This document shows, piece by piece, positions 1 through 8,704 of a DNA stretch of 64,000 nt (position 1 is its first letter; every line of letters starts with the position of its first letter). Origin of the DNA: Oscillatoria sp. FACHB-1406 (GTDB lineage: Bacteria > Cyanobacteriota > Cyanobacteriia > Cyanobacteriales > Spirulinaceae). Location: contig NZ_JACJSM010000018.1 in the NCBI RefSeq assembly GCF_014698145.1, positions 53,831 through 117,830 on the forward strand, in the 5' to 3' direction. Position numbers and translations under genes: made by a program. The notes under the pieces were generated by a model. That model had not been told where the DNA came from. It ran no database searches and saw only the letters and a program-made list of their open reading frames with translations.

Positions 1-1
1 T

Positions 2-700
2 TTAGTTACTATTCACCGGACGGAACGGATTTAAAAAGTTTAGCATTGGATAAAGATTGCGCGATTGTACCCATAGTTTTCCTTCTCCTCGGAAACGACA
101 AACTAAGCCTTCACCGCCTAAAATCCCCGTTTTTAGCGATCGCCAAGATAACCCGCCTATCGCTTCCACACTGTATTGCAAAGAATCCTCAAACGCGACG
201 ATATAACCCGTATCGACAATATACGCCCCCGAAACCGGAATTTCGATAATCCCGCCGTAGGAACTAAACCAAATATCGCCCTCTCCCGTCGCGCGCACTA
301 AAAACAACGATTCGCCGCTAAAAAAGCCTTTAAATCCCTGAAACTTTGTATCGATTTCAACAGTCGGACTGCACGCCACAAAACCGCCCGATTGCATCAT
401 CAAAGCACGCCCTGCTTGAAGGCGATAATGCTGCACGTCGCCCGGAACCCCAGGAGAAATATACAACTCTCCTCGCGCTTTTTCGGCGGTAAATTCGCTC
501 ATAAATAAAGACTCGCCGCTCAGCATTCGACCGATGCCTTTCATTACGCCGCCCTTCATTTTTGACTTCATCTTAATGTTTGCATCCATCGCTGCCATTG
601 CCGACGATTCGACTAATACCATCTGGTCGGCTTGCAAGGTTAAAATTAACGAAGCATAAGCGGGAGAATGTTCTATTTGGTAAGCAATTTCCTGAACCAT
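2..700 (-). CDS. AIM24 family protein (third of three tandem paralogues)
   Basis: A 232-residue protein of the AIM24/TIGR00266 family, whose biochemical role is not firmly known. It shows the family's repeated glycine-rich beta motifs (SGESLF twice, GGEGLVCRF near the C-terminus) and the AYIVDTGYIVAFE signature. I chose the ATG at 700 because it aligns with the starts of the two upstream paralogues. A TTG at 766 would add 22 residues that have no counterpart in them. It is the last gene of a same-strand trio with short gaps, so probably an operon. The stop codon lies at the very edge of the window. Confidence 0.85.
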   Translation of the reverse strand: MVQEIAYQIEHSPAYASLILTLQADQMVLVESSAMAAMDANIKMKSKMKGGVMKGIGRMLSGESLFMSEFTAEKARGELYISPGVPGDVQHYRLQAGRALMMQSGGFVACSPTVEIDTKFQGFKGFFSGESLFLVRATGEGDIWFSSYGGIIEIPVSGAYIVDTGYIVAFEDSLQYSVEAIGGLSWRSLKTGILGGEGLVCRFRGEGKLWVQSRNLYPMLNFLNPFRPVNSN

Positions 701-771
701 GATTTTTTTTACTCTATCGTTCGAGATTTGCAAATATTTGAACGGATGAACAGTATTAAGACTCAAACAGT

Positions 772-1449
772 TTATCGAGGCGGTAATTTGGCTCCGATTG
801 TCGCTCCGAAGGAACCTGGATTATGCGTTTGACAATAGAGTTTTCCGCGACCTTGAAAGCGACAAACTAAACCTTCGCCCCCAAAAATTGCACCCGCCCA
901 ACTTGAATTGGCTTTGCCAATTTTAAAGGTTAAGCTTTTTTCAAAAGCGACAATATGCCCGGTATCGACGATATATTCGCCATTCACATCAATTTCGTAA
1001 ACGCCGCCAAAAGACGTTAATAAAGCTTTGCCGCGTCCGCTGAGAACCAGCCAAAAAATCGATTCTCCCGAAAAGAACGATTTCAAACCTTGAAAGCCGA
1101 TTGTAATATCGACATCGGGTTCGGAAGCGAGATAAGAGGTCGCTTGAACGATTAATTCTTGCCCGCTTAAGTTATAGGTGAATAAATCGCCGATTAGCTT
1201 AGGTGCGAGGAAAATTTCGCTGTTAGCAACGGGGGAACGAAAGACGCTTAAAAATAGCGATTCTCCGGCGAGTACGCGCTTAATTCCGCCGAGAATGCCG
1301 CCGCCTTTCCCTTGGCGCAGGGTGGTGCTAGCGTTGATGTTAGCGTTCATGGCAATCATCGCACCGGCTTGGGCGACGATTTCTTCGTTAGCGTTGAGGG
1401 TAACGCGCGCGATCGCGCTGTCGGGTTGATGTAAAATTTCGATATCCAC
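772..1449 (-). CDS. AIM24 family protein (second of three tandem paralogues)
   Basis: A 225-residue AIM24/TIGR00266-type protein. It has the family features AGAMIAM near residue 30, GESLF repeats, and GEYIVDTGHIVAFE in the C-terminal half. The GTG start is supported by an AAGGAG Shine-Dalgarno about seven bases upstream. It lies 17 bases after the first paralogue and 71 bases before the ATG of the third, all in one direction. It is clearly homologous to both neighbours but diverged, so the duplications are not recent. No signal peptide or convincing membrane helix is visible. Confidence 0.87.
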   Translation of the reverse strand: MDIEILHQPDSAIARVTLNANEEIVAQAGAMIAMNANINASTTLRQGKGGGILGGIKRVLAGESLFLSVFRSPVANSEIFLAPKLIGDLFTYNLSGQELIVQATSYLASEPDVDITIGFQGLKSFFSGESIFWLVLSGRGKALLTSFGGVYEIDVNGEYIVDTGHIVAFEKSLTFKIGKANSSWAGAIFGGEGLVCRFQGRGKLYCQTHNPGSFGATIGAKLPPR

Positions 1450-1466
1450 GCTCGCTCTCCTTACAA

Positions 1467-2129
1467 TTAACGGAATTTATTGCGCAAAAATCCGGCTAAA
1501 CCGTCAATACTGCGGGATTGGAGGTAAATTACGCCGTTTCCAGACAGGCGATTGACTAATCCTTCGCCGGATGTCACCGAACCGACTAATCCCCCCGCCA
1601 ATCCGATGCCCATTTTGATACCCGGTTCGTAGGCGACGAGGTGACTGGTATCGACGATGAATTCCCCAGAAATACGCTTTTTCGTCAGTCCGCCGTAAGC
1701 GCCAAAAAAGACGATTCCTCGCCCGCCCAGTTTCAGTTTAAAGAGTCCTTCTCCGGCGATTAAACTTTTGAAACCCGCCCAGCGCACGCCCATTTGTACG
1801 CCGGGAGTGTGGGCGATATATGCGCCCGGTTGGAAGCACATTTCCCGCCCTTTGAGTTCGAGCGCTTCGATGTCGCCGATGACGCTTTGAGTCAGGACGA
1901 GCGAAAGCGGTTCGCGGGTATGATTGGTGTAGGTATTGACGAACATCGTTTCGCCGCCGAAATATTTGCGAATCAGGGCGCTGAGGATGCCGCCGGAAAA
2001 TTGCGTTTTCATCGTCAGTTTTGCATCCATGCTTACCATTGCCCCCGCTTCGGCAACGATGCTCTCGCCCGGGTCTAATCTGACAAAAATAGCGGAAAAT
2101 GCGGGCTTATAGCGAATTTCGTGCTTCAC
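1467..2129 (-). CDS. AIM24 family protein (first of three tandem paralogues)
   Basis: A 220-residue AIM24/TIGR00266-type protein with an AEAGAMVSMDAKL N-terminal motif, a GETMF motif and the GEFIVDTSHLVAYE signature. The GTG start has a GAGAGGGA ribosome-binding site just upstream. It is promoter-proximal in the three-gene same-strand cluster. The region upstream (2130-2382) has no gene and holds a repeat array. Cellular function is unknown. The family's beta-prism-like fold is general knowledge, not visible here. Confidence 0.86.
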   Translation of the reverse strand: MKHEIRYKPAFSAIFVRLDPGESIVAEAGAMVSMDAKLTMKTQFSGGILSALIRKYFGGETMFVNTYTNHTREPLSLVLTQSVIGDIEALELKGREMCFQPGAYIAHTPGVQMGVRWAGFKSLIAGEGLFKLKLGGRGIVFFGAYGGLTKKRISGEFIVDTSHLVAYEPGIKMGIGLAGGLVGSVTSGEGLVNRLSGNGVIYLQSRSIDGLAGFLRNKFR

Positions 2130-2280
2130 TGCATCCCTCTCTTGCGATAGATTAAAATTTGATGTTATCTACACATGATGCAGCAGCGTTTCCGCAATTT
2201 CGCGTTCTTAATGAAGAATGAATAATATAAGATCCGCAAAATCGCCCATTATTTAAGAACATCACCCCGGTTTAATGAAT

Positions 2281-2390
2281 AATCAATGGTGAATGGTGAA
2301 TAATAAACACTTAAACGACTGTTAGAATTTCTCTCTCACTCCCTCTCCCCAGTCCCCTCGTCACCCCGTCACCCCGTCACCCTTAAGACG
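2281..2390. repeat. Composite short tandem repeat: 7-mer array, 27-bp core, 8-mer array
   Basis: Degenerate GAATGGT/GAATAAT heptamers lead into a 27-bp core at 2309-2335, followed by CACCCCGT-type octamers. The same core with longer flanking arrays is present at 48417-48715. No coding signal was found here. Confidence 0.75.
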
Positions 2391-3651
2391 GGGATGGTTG
2401 CGATAAAATGCTCGGGCGAATGGTGTCGCCATTTTTCAGCGGTTTGTTGCTGTTGACAACGAAGCGGTCTCCGGGCAGCAAGCCGACTCTAATTTCGATT
2501 TTACCGCCCGATCGCTCGCCGATGGTTACTTCCCTCGCTGTCACCTTCTTATCTTCTCCGACGACAAAAACTGTTGCACCTTTGCCCTCCGCTTCCCGAA
2601 TCGCTGCTTCGGGGACGATAACGCGCTGTTGCTTATCGCCTTGAAACTGCACTCGCGCGAGCAAACCGCTACCGATTTCGCCGTTGGGGTTGGGCAGGAG
2701 AATTTCAATCGGGATTTGGCGGGTTGTCGCGTCGGCTAGGGGAGAAATGCGATCGATCGTACCGTTAAACGTCTGCTTGGGGAAGGCATCTAAACTCACC
2801 GTTACGCTTTGTCCGAGGCGCAAGCGAGGTAAGTCTAACTCGGAGACAGAAGCCACAATTTTAATTTGGGCTAAATCCCCCAACTTCAGCACTTCGCCGC
2901 CGGGAGTGACGAGGTTTCCCGGTTCGCTGAGTTTTTCGAGTACGACACCGCTTAGGGGCGAAACCAAACTGGCGTAGGCGCGGCGCTGTTGCTGTTGGGC
3001 GACGGCGGCGCGTTGGGCGGCGATGCGTCCGGCGGCGGATTCGACGGCTTGCTGCTGGCTGCGGACTTCTTGGGTGGCGGCGAGAACAGCTTGTTGGGCA
3101 ACTCGGGCGGCGGTTTGGTAGGTTTCTGCTTCGCGCTGGGCGGTGGCCCCGGCTTTGGCGAGTTCGGCGTAACGCGCGGCATCGTTTTGGGCTTGTTGCA
3201 GTTCGACGCGGGTGCGTTCGAGTTGGGTTTGGGCGCTGCCCACTCGGGCGCGGGCTTGGGCGAGTTCGGATTCTCGGGCGGCGAGTTCGGCACTGGCTTG
3301 GGCGACTTGGGCGAGGAGGAGGGAATCATCGACCCGGGCGAGGGTTTGTCCGCGCGCGACGCGATCGCCCACATTAACATTTAAGCTTAACAGACGACCT
3401 TCCACTTGCGATCGCAGCGTCACTTCTTGGAAGGGGCGCGTCGTGGCCGCATATTCAATCGGGGCGGTTAGGGTATCGAGGCGCGCGATCGAGACATCGG
3501 CAGCAATCGGCCCGCCTTCAGAACGGGAACGTTGGGCTGCGGCGGGGGAAGCGTTACGATTGCCCGATAGTTTCGTACAGCCGGTTGCGAGTACGAGCAG
3601 CAGCGTTGTACTGACGATGCGAGTAATTCCTCGTTTTCTTGGGTTCAACAC
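2383..3651 (-). CDS. RND efflux periplasmic adaptor (HlyD/AcrA family lipoprotein)
   Basis: A 422-residue membrane-fusion subunit expected to link an inner-membrane RND pump to an outer-membrane channel. The N-terminus is a lipoprotein signal with lipobox LATGC (Cys25). A biotinyl-lipoyl-like strand (SQVEGRLLSLNVNVGDRVARGQ) follows. Next is a long alanine/glutamine-rich alpha-hairpin of roughly residues 115-225, then the second lipoyl half (SPLSGVVLEKLSEPGNLV) and beta-barrel domains. The GTG start has a GGAAG element upstream. It is transcribed away from the RND pump at 4281, with a HicBA pair between them. No outer-membrane TolC gene lies nearby. Confidence 0.9.
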   Translation of the reverse strand: MLNPRKRGITRIVSTTLLLVLATGCTKLSGNRNASPAAAQRSRSEGGPIAADVSIARLDTLTAPIEYAATTRPFQEVTLRSQVEGRLLSLNVNVGDRVARGQTLARVDDSLLLAQVAQASAELAARESELAQARARVGSAQTQLERTRVELQQAQNDAARYAELAKAGATAQREAETYQTAARVAQQAVLAATQEVRSQQQAVESAAGRIAAQRAAVAQQQQRRAYASLVSPLSGVVLEKLSEPGNLVTPGGEVLKLGDLAQIKIVASVSELDLPRLRLGQSVTVSLDAFPKQTFNGTIDRISPLADATTRQIPIEILLPNPNGEIGSGLLARVQFQGDKQQRVIVPEAAIREAEGKGATVFVVGEDKKVTAREVTIGERSGGKIEIRVGLLPGDRFVVNSNKPLKNGDTIRPSILSQPSPS

Positions 3652-3724
3652 CTAGTTTTTCTTCCGGCTCGACTGCGTTGCTGTTCTTTACCTTAACACT
3701 TTTGAAGATTGTGCGATCGCGAAT

Positions 3725-3940
3725 TTAGGCAGCTACGGTAATTGCCTTAACGCGAACGGTAGGTTCTGGAATGGGCTGGTTATCTTCTTTAAGCGTATCG
3801 AGATAAAGTTCAATGGCTTCCTTGATATTGAATTCGGTTTCTTCAAGGGTTTTTCCCGTGGAAATACAACCCGGTAAGTCCGGAACATAAGCTGAGTAAT
3901 TATTACCTGCAAATTCAAAAATTACTAGGTACTCTTTCAT
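3725..3940 (-). CDS. hicB: HicB-type antitoxin
   Basis: A 71-residue HicB-family antitoxin with the partial RNase H-like fold: MKEYLVIFEFAGNNYSAYVPDLPGC is followed by a helix (TLEETEFNIKEAIELYLD). It should bind and neutralise the HicA neighbour. The chosen ATG overlaps the stop of hicA by one base (TAATG) and has a strong GGAGGAG site inside the end of hicA, so it is translationally coupled. Upstream in-frame codons would run into hicA and are not needed. There is no C-terminal DNA-binding domain, so autoregulation, if any, would need other determinants. Confidence 0.88.
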   Translation of the reverse strand: MKEYLVIFEFAGNNYSAYVPDLPGCISTGKTLEETEFNIKEAIELYLDTLKEDNQPIPEPTVRVKAITVAA

Positions 3941-4131
3941 TAAATCTCCTCCAGTTTTGCTTGTTTCCAAATACTTTTTAAAGTTCCAATCGCAACTTCA
4001 TCTGAATAACTCCCTGGAACAACGACAATCCCCGGTTTTTGAGAATGCTTAAAGACGCGATGGCTTCCTCGCATTCGAGCCTGATACCATCCATCTCGCT
4101 CTAATCTCTTAACCACGTCTCGAACTTTCAT
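3940..4131 (-). CDS. hicA: HicA-type mRNA interferase toxin
   Basis: A 63-residue HicA toxin with a dsRBD-like fold, predicted to cleave mRNA. The sequence starts MKVRDVVKRLERDGW and contains the family's GSH motif with the likely catalytic His24. It is promoter-proximal and overlaps hicB by one base. The ATG at 4131 matches family starts. It also overlaps the stop of a five-codon reading frame (4128-4145), and the only good Shine-Dalgarno (TAGGAGGG, 4153-4160) serves that short frame. The pair sits between two divergent RND efflux genes. Confidence 0.9.
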   Translation of the reverse strand: MKVRDVVKRLERDGWYQARMRGSHRVFKHSQKPGIVVVPGSYSDEVAIGTLKSIWKQAKLEEI

Positions 4132-4145
4132 GAATCGATCGCCAT
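4128..4145 (-). other. Five-codon leader reading frame upstream of hicA
   Basis: On the minus strand an ATG at 4145 begins a five-codon frame encoding MAIDS. Its TGA overlaps the hicA ATG in the arrangement ATGA. A consensus TAGGAGGG lies seven bases before this short frame, while hicA itself has no close Shine-Dalgarno. This suggests translational coupling of the toxin, but it could be chance. Confidence 0.4.
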
Positions 4146-4280
4146 TAGAATTCCCTCCTAGCAATATCTTAACTCCTACAGTTTTTTAGCGATCTCCATC
4201 AAGGAAGAACTTTCGCTGAAGTTGAACCATCTTCAGAAAGCTGCACTAAAATTTCGGAGATAGCCGAGAATCGCTTTCCA

Positions 4281-7200
4281 ATGTTTGACCCTACCCCAGA
4301 ACCCCAAAATGCCTCGGGGCTAAGCGCCCTTTCCATCCGCCGTCATATCGGCGTGCTGATGCTAACCCTCGCGGTTATCGTCGTTGGCGTGTTTTTTATC
4401 TTCCGCTTGCAAGTAGACTTGTTGCCGGCGATTACCTATCCCCGCATTGGCTTGCGTTTGGACGCGCCGGGAGTATCTCCCGATGTGGCAGTAGAGGAGA
4501 TTACGAAGCCCTTAGAAGAGGCCCTCAGCGCGACGGAAGGGGTCGTTCAGGTGTATTCTCAGACGCGAGAGGGGCGGGTGAGTTTGGATTTGTTTTTTCA
4601 GCCGGGAGGGGATATCGACCAAGCGCTGAATGATGCTGCTGCCAGTTTAAACCGCGCGCGCAGTAGCCTGCCGGATGTTGTCGAGGAACCGCGTTTATTT
4701 AAAGTCGATCCTTCGCAACTGCCGATTTATGAGTTTGCCTTGGAGTCATCCAGTTTAACCCCAACTCAGTTACGCATCTTTGCCGAAGAAGAACTCGCTC
4801 GAGAACTGGGCGTTATTCCCGGCGTAGCTTCGGCAAGTGTATCTGGCGGTGGGGAAGAAGAAGTGCGGGTAGAAATCGACCTGGCACGCTTGCAAGGATT
4901 GGGGGCGGGGGTGCAAAATGTTTTAGATGCACTGCGCGATCGCAACCAGGACATCTCCGGCGGGCGCTTGCAGGGAGAAGCGGGCGAACCTCTCACCCGC
5001 ACGGTGGGGCGCTTCCAATCGGTGGAGGAATTACGCAATTTATCCCTCGTCGTTCCTGGTTCTAACCTACAGCGTCGCATCTATCTGCGCGATGTCGCTG
5101 AAATTATCGACGGTACGGCAGAACAGCGCGTTTTTGTCTCCCTGAACGGCAAACCGGCGATTAAAGTCAGCCTGCAAAAACAACCGGATGCCAACACGAT
5201 AAGCGTTATCGAAGGCGTAAAGGAACGGTTAGAGTTTTTGCGACAATCGGGCGTATTTCCAGCCGATTTGCAACTCGTTGTCACCCTCGATGAATCTCGC
5301 TTCATCCAAAATTCGATTAGTAACGTCGTCTCTTCGGGCTTAAGTGGGACGCTTTTAGCCGCCCTCGCCGTGTTTATCTTCCTCGGTTCGCTGCGTCAAA
5401 CGTTCATTATTGTCATTGCGATTCCCCTAGCAACGTTAGCCGCAATTATTTTAATGAAACTGTTTGGCTTATCGCTCAATGTGTTTAGTTTGGGCGGTTT
5501 GGCGTTGGGTGTCGGAATTGTGGTGGATAATTCGATCGTGATGTTAGAGAATATTGCATTAGGCGCAGAAGCATCGCGCGATCGCAACGCCCAGTTCCTC
5601 GAAACCGCCCAAGAAAAAGGCAAAGAAGTCGAATCCGCCCTCATCGCTTCCACCGCTACGAACCTTGTCTCCGTGCTGCCATTCCTCCTCATCGGCGGTT
5701 TCGTTTCCCTCCTTTTTAACGAACTGATTTTAACGATTAGTTTTTCCGTCGCGGCTTCCCTCGCCGTCGCCCTGACAGTGGTTCCCATGCTGGCCTCTCG
5801 CTTGCTGGTGGTGCGGCGATCGAGTGGGGTTGCCAATTGGTGGATTTTGCGGCAATTTCAATCGCGTTTTGAAGCTGCAACGCAAGCTTACGGGAGGCTG
5901 TTAGGGTTCGTATTGGGCTGGCGCTTGCCAATTCTCCTGTTACTCATTCTCCTCCTCGGCAGCGGCAGTTATTGGATGGCCGGACAATTGCCTCAAGAAT
6001 TGATTCCGAAAATTAACACCGGACAAGCCAATCTTTTCGTACAATTTCCTCCCGGTACGACGCTGGAATCGAATCGTAAAATTATGGCAGCGGTGGATGA
6101 AATTTTACTCGAACAACCGGAAACCGAGTATGCCTTCACAACGTCCGGCGGTTCTTTGTTTGGCAATACAACTTCGGAGAATTTGCTACGCAGTTCGAGT
6201 ACGATTGCAGTCAAACCGGGAACCGATATTGAAGCTTTTGTCGAACGGACTTCTAAAGAATTCGATCGCTTAAATTTAGTCGATACGCGCGTGCGCCTTT
6301 CCGCCGGACAAGTTCGCGGCATTATCCTCACCAATTCTCCTACGCGCGGCGACCTCGATTTAATTCTGCAAGGGACAAACCTAGAAACTTTACAAGCCAC
6401 CGGACGCAGCGTTTTAAAATTGTTAGATGAAAAAGTGCAATCGGCGCGTTTTCGCCCGGAAGCCGATCCCCAACAAAATGAGGTGCAAATTTTCCCCGAT
6501 TGGCAGCGTTTGGAATCGTTAGGGCTGACGGTAGCGGATCTCGGACGCACGATTCAAACGGCGATTCAAGGTTCGGTTCCAACGCAATTACAACGCGGAA
6601 ATCGCCTGATTGACGTGCGCGTTCGTCTCTCAAGCGACTCTCGCCAGCGCATTTCTCAATTGGAACAATTACCCCTATTATCTCTCAACGATCGCACGAT
6701 TACTTTGCGGGAAGTTGCGACTCTCGATAAAAATAAAGCTCCTGGCGAAATTCAACGCATCAATCAACGGGAAGTTTTTATCATTACGGGAAACTTAGCG
6801 GAAGGCGCGAGCTTGAGTCAAGCAATGGCAGAAGTTGATACGGCTTTTAAAGACCTCAAACTTCCTCAAGGCATAACCCTTTTACCGAGTGCAACTTCGA
6901 GCGCTAACAAAGAGTTACAAAACGCCCTAAAACTCTTAGGAGGGTTGGCAATTTTTCTCGTTTTCGTAACGATGGCAGTACAATACAATTCGATTATCGA
7001 TCCGTTTGCAATTATCCTCACTGTCCCGCTAGCGCTTGCGGGAGGTATCTTTGGGCTGTTTGTGACTGAAACCGCAGTTGGTGTAACCGTGCTAGTGGGT
7101 GCGGTTCTGTTGGTAGGAATTGTGGTGAATAATGCGATTATTATGGTGGAATTTGCCAATCAATTACACGCTGAATTTAAACTCAATCGCGTTGCCGCTA

Positions 7201-7433
7201 TTCAGAAAGCCGCTGCCCAACGTTTGCGCCCGATTTTAATGACGACGATTACGACGGTTTTAGGGTTATTTCCGCTGGCTTTGGGGATTGGGGAAGGTTC
7301 GGAGTTTTTGCAACCTTTAGGAGTTGTGGTATTTTCGGGTTTGGCGCTGGCGACGTTATTAACGCTGTTTGTTGTGCCGTGTTTTTATGTTTTGTTGCAC
7401 GATGGCTTGTTTTCTCAAAAACGAGCATTATAA
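4281..7433 (+). CDS. RND family efflux transporter permease
   Basis: A 1050-residue inner-membrane proton-driven RND pump (AcrB/HAE1-like) of normal family length. The first transmembrane helix lies near residues 26-46. The TM4 motif GVGIVVDNSIVMLEN contains Asp416, the expected proton-relay position; the second acidic residue of AcrB is Asn here. The second half repeats the fold, with VGIVVNNAIIMVEFAN. Two large periplasmic loops carry porter domains. The probable partner is the divergent adaptor at 2383-3651. The substrate cannot be inferred. An inverted repeat at 7580-7613 ends the following gap. Confidence 0.93.
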   Translation: MFDPTPEPQNASGLSALSIRRHIGVLMLTLAVIVVGVFFIFRLQVDLLPAITYPRIGLRLDAPGVSPDVAVEEITKPLEEALSATEGVVQVYSQTREGRVSLDLFFQPGGDIDQALNDAAASLNRARSSLPDVVEEPRLFKVDPSQLPIYEFALESSSLTPTQLRIFAEEELARELGVIPGVASASVSGGGEEEVRVEIDLARLQGLGAGVQNVLDALRDRNQDISGGRLQGEAGEPLTRTVGRFQSVEELRNLSLVVPGSNLQRRIYLRDVAEIIDGTAEQRVFVSLNGKPAIKVSLQKQPDANTISVIEGVKERLEFLRQSGVFPADLQLVVTLDESRFIQNSISNVVSSGLSGTLLAALAVFIFLGSLRQTFIIVIAIPLATLAAIILMKLFGLSLNVFSLGGLALGVGIVVDNSIVMLENIALGAEASRDRNAQFLETAQEKGKEVESALIASTATNLVSVLPFLLIGGFVSLLFNELILTISFSVAASLAVALTVVPMLASRLLVVRRSSGVANWWILRQFQSRFEAATQAYGRLLGFVLGWRLPILLLLILLLGSGSYWMAGQLPQELIPKINTGQANLFVQFPPGTTLESNRKIMAAVDEILLEQPETEYAFTTSGGSLFGNTTSENLLRSSSTIAVKPGTDIEAFVERTSKEFDRLNLVDTRVRLSAGQVRGIILTNSPTRGDLDLILQGTNLETLQATGRSVLKLLDEKVQSARFRPEADPQQNEVQIFPDWQRLESLGLTVADLGRTIQTAIQGSVPTQLQRGNRLIDVRVRLSSDSRQRISQLEQLPLLSLNDRTITLREVATLDKNKAPGEIQRINQREVFIITGNLAEGASLSQAMAEVDTAFKDLKLPQGITLLPSATSSANKELQNALKLLGGLAIFLVFVTMAVQYNSIIDPFAIILTVPLALAGGIFGLFVTETAVGVTVLVGAVLLVGIVVNNAIIMVEFANQLHAEFKLNRVAAIQKAAAQRLRPILMTTITTVLGLFPLALGIGEGSEFLQPLGVVVFSGLALATLLTLFVVPCFYVLLHDGLFSQKRAL

Positions 7434-7444
7434 GTTTGATTGTT

Positions 7445-7553
7445 ATAGCGCTACTCACCGAAGAATGAACGCTCTCTAAAGCTGAAAGCATTGGCTGGTG
7501 GGCGCTGCCCACCCTACTTAATGTCTTAACCGATCTGCGTAGCGCTATATCAC
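7445..7553. repeat. 109-bp palindromic dispersed element with TATAGCGCTAC ends
   Basis: Terminal inverted repeats (TATAGCGCTAC at 7445-7455 and its complement at 7543-7553) flank a central hairpin GGTGGGC-GCT-GCCCACC. The central module recurs at about 19005, 46588, 48279 and 54914 in other contexts. It is non-coding. Confidence 0.7.
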
Positions 7554-7575
7554 TCGTGACTTTAGCGATAGGGTG

Positions 7576-7613
7576 AAAAAGTAAAGAGCTAGGAAATTAA
7601 ATTCCCTAGCTCT
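7576..7613 (-). terminator. Intrinsic terminator after the 7669-8190 gene
   Basis: A 9-bp stem (AGAGCTAGG at 7585-7593 pairing with CCTAGCTCT at 7605-7613) is followed, on the minus strand, by a T-rich run at 7576-7584. It lies downstream of the minus-strand gene ending at 7669 and may also stop the RND pump transcript. Confidence 0.7.
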
Positions 7614-7668
7614 CGTGTGAGTTTTAGCCTAAGTTAAAATTTGCGATCGCGACCTCAGATGACTAAGA

Positions 7669-8190
7669 TTACTTACGTCCCAACCATTTGGAAGCTGCAA
7701 CGCCAAGCAGCGCGCCCAGAACGGGATTGCTAAGGAACTTTAACAGCGCGGGTTGGTCTGCCATCACTTCTTGGAAAATGTCTGGGTGACTGTTATAAAC
7801 AAAGTTAGCTAACAGACTCAGATCGTTTTCCGTCATATGATTGGGATTGTGGGTGGAAAGACCGAGTTGCTGTTCGAGTTGGCGATCGCTCAATCCCCGT
7901 TGTTTCAGTTGTTTGAAGAACTCCCGTGCTACGTCGTCGCGTTCGTTTGGCTTGATTTGTGCGATCGCGCGCTGCAATTCCGGTGCCATTTGTGCGGGCG
8001 GAACGCTATCGTGGTGCATTAACCGTCCGAACAAGCTACGGCGTTCGGAACGCGAAGAACGCTGGGCAAAATCGTCAAAGTTTTCGTACTCTTGCTCCGG
8101 CGTGCGCTCTGTCGTATCCCCCAAAGATTCAACATTTCCACGAGCCAAATCGTTCATAATTTGGCGCTTGTATTCGTCACTGTTATACAT
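7669..8190 (-). CDS. Hypothetical protein with hydrophilic N-terminus and short C-terminal hydrophobic segment
   Basis: A 173-residue protein I do not recognise by function. The N-terminal half is polar and charged. A central helical region (ELQRAIAQIKPNERDDVAREFFKQLKQRGLSDRQLEQQLGL, in shorter pieces) suggests an alpha-helical domain. The C-terminus is weakly hydrophobic and glycine/alanine-rich (LLGVAASKWLGRK), possibly membrane-associating. The ATG start has an AAGGAG site seven to eight bases upstream. It is transcribed after the lipoprotein gene at 8252-8704 with a 61-base gap, so the two may be co-transcribed. Confidence 0.8.
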   Translation of the reverse strand: MYNSDEYKRQIMNDLARGNVESLGDTTERTPEQEYENFDDFAQRSSRSERRSLFGRLMHHDSVPPAQMAPELQRAIAQIKPNERDDVAREFFKQLKQRGLSDRQLEQQLGLSTHNPNHMTENDLSLLANFVYNSHPDIFQEVMADQPALLKFLSNPVLGALLGVAASKWLGRK

Positions 8191-8251
8191 CGATTTTTCT
8201 CCTTATTCTTATTATCGTTGAGCAGGCTTCAAAGAAAGATATTATTGCTTG

Positions 8252-8704
8252 CTATTGATACCGAACCTGGTTAGTTTTTGCGTCGTACTGAGCCGTTAAG
8301 ATCAACTTCTTATCCGGTGCATAGACAAGAATGCTAACGTCCTGTTTTGAGAAATTGCGTTGAAATCCTTGTACCAGCGACTTAGCTAAAGGACGAACAT
8401 CATTAGGACTAACTTGCGGCGAAATTACGACTCCTAACTTATTGTTGTCCCGCACGTAAGCATCTTTAATTAAGCCGCGACTTGTCTGCACGACCCAATC
8501 ACCATATTTTTGACCCGCGCTCGTATTGCCGCGCTCTAACTGGGAGTATAAATTCCTATTTGCCGATGGTAATTGAGTTTGAGTTGAAGGCATTTGAGTC
8601 GCTTGTGCTTTCGGCGGTGCACTCGTACAAGCGGTCGCCAGAGTCACTGTCAAAACGATAACTAATGCCGCTACTAATTTACGGCTTTTTTCCCAGAAAT
8701 TCAT
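8252..8704 (-). CDS. Small lipoprotein, YhcN/YlaJ-like
   Basis: A 150-residue predicted lipoprotein. A positively charged N-terminus and hydrophobic core end in lipobox TLATAC, with Cys about 26. A Pro/Thr/Gln-rich linker follows, then a compact domain (LIKDAYVRDNNKLGVVISP, VRPLAKSLVQGFQRNF, VSILVYAPDKKLILTA). This resembles the YhcN/YlaJ sporulation-lipoprotein fold, also seen in non-sporulating bacteria. I infer the family from pattern, not from a search. The start at 8704 is preceded by GGGAGGG at good spacing. It probably lies at the head of a two-gene unit. Confidence 0.75.
   Translation of the reverse strand: MNFWEKSRKLVAALVIVLTVTLATACTSAPPKAQATQMPSTQTQLPSANRNLYSQLERGNTSAGQKYGDWVVQTSRGLIKDAYVRDNNKLGVVISPQVSPNDVRPLAKSLVQGFQRNFSKQDVSILVYAPDKKLILTAQYDAKTNQVRYQ

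Noticed and set aside
2952..3384. Proline- and glycine-rich frames over the RND adaptor
   Set aside because: They are shadows of the alanine/glutamine-rich alpha-hairpin codons of the adaptor, which has clear family motifs and a lipobox.
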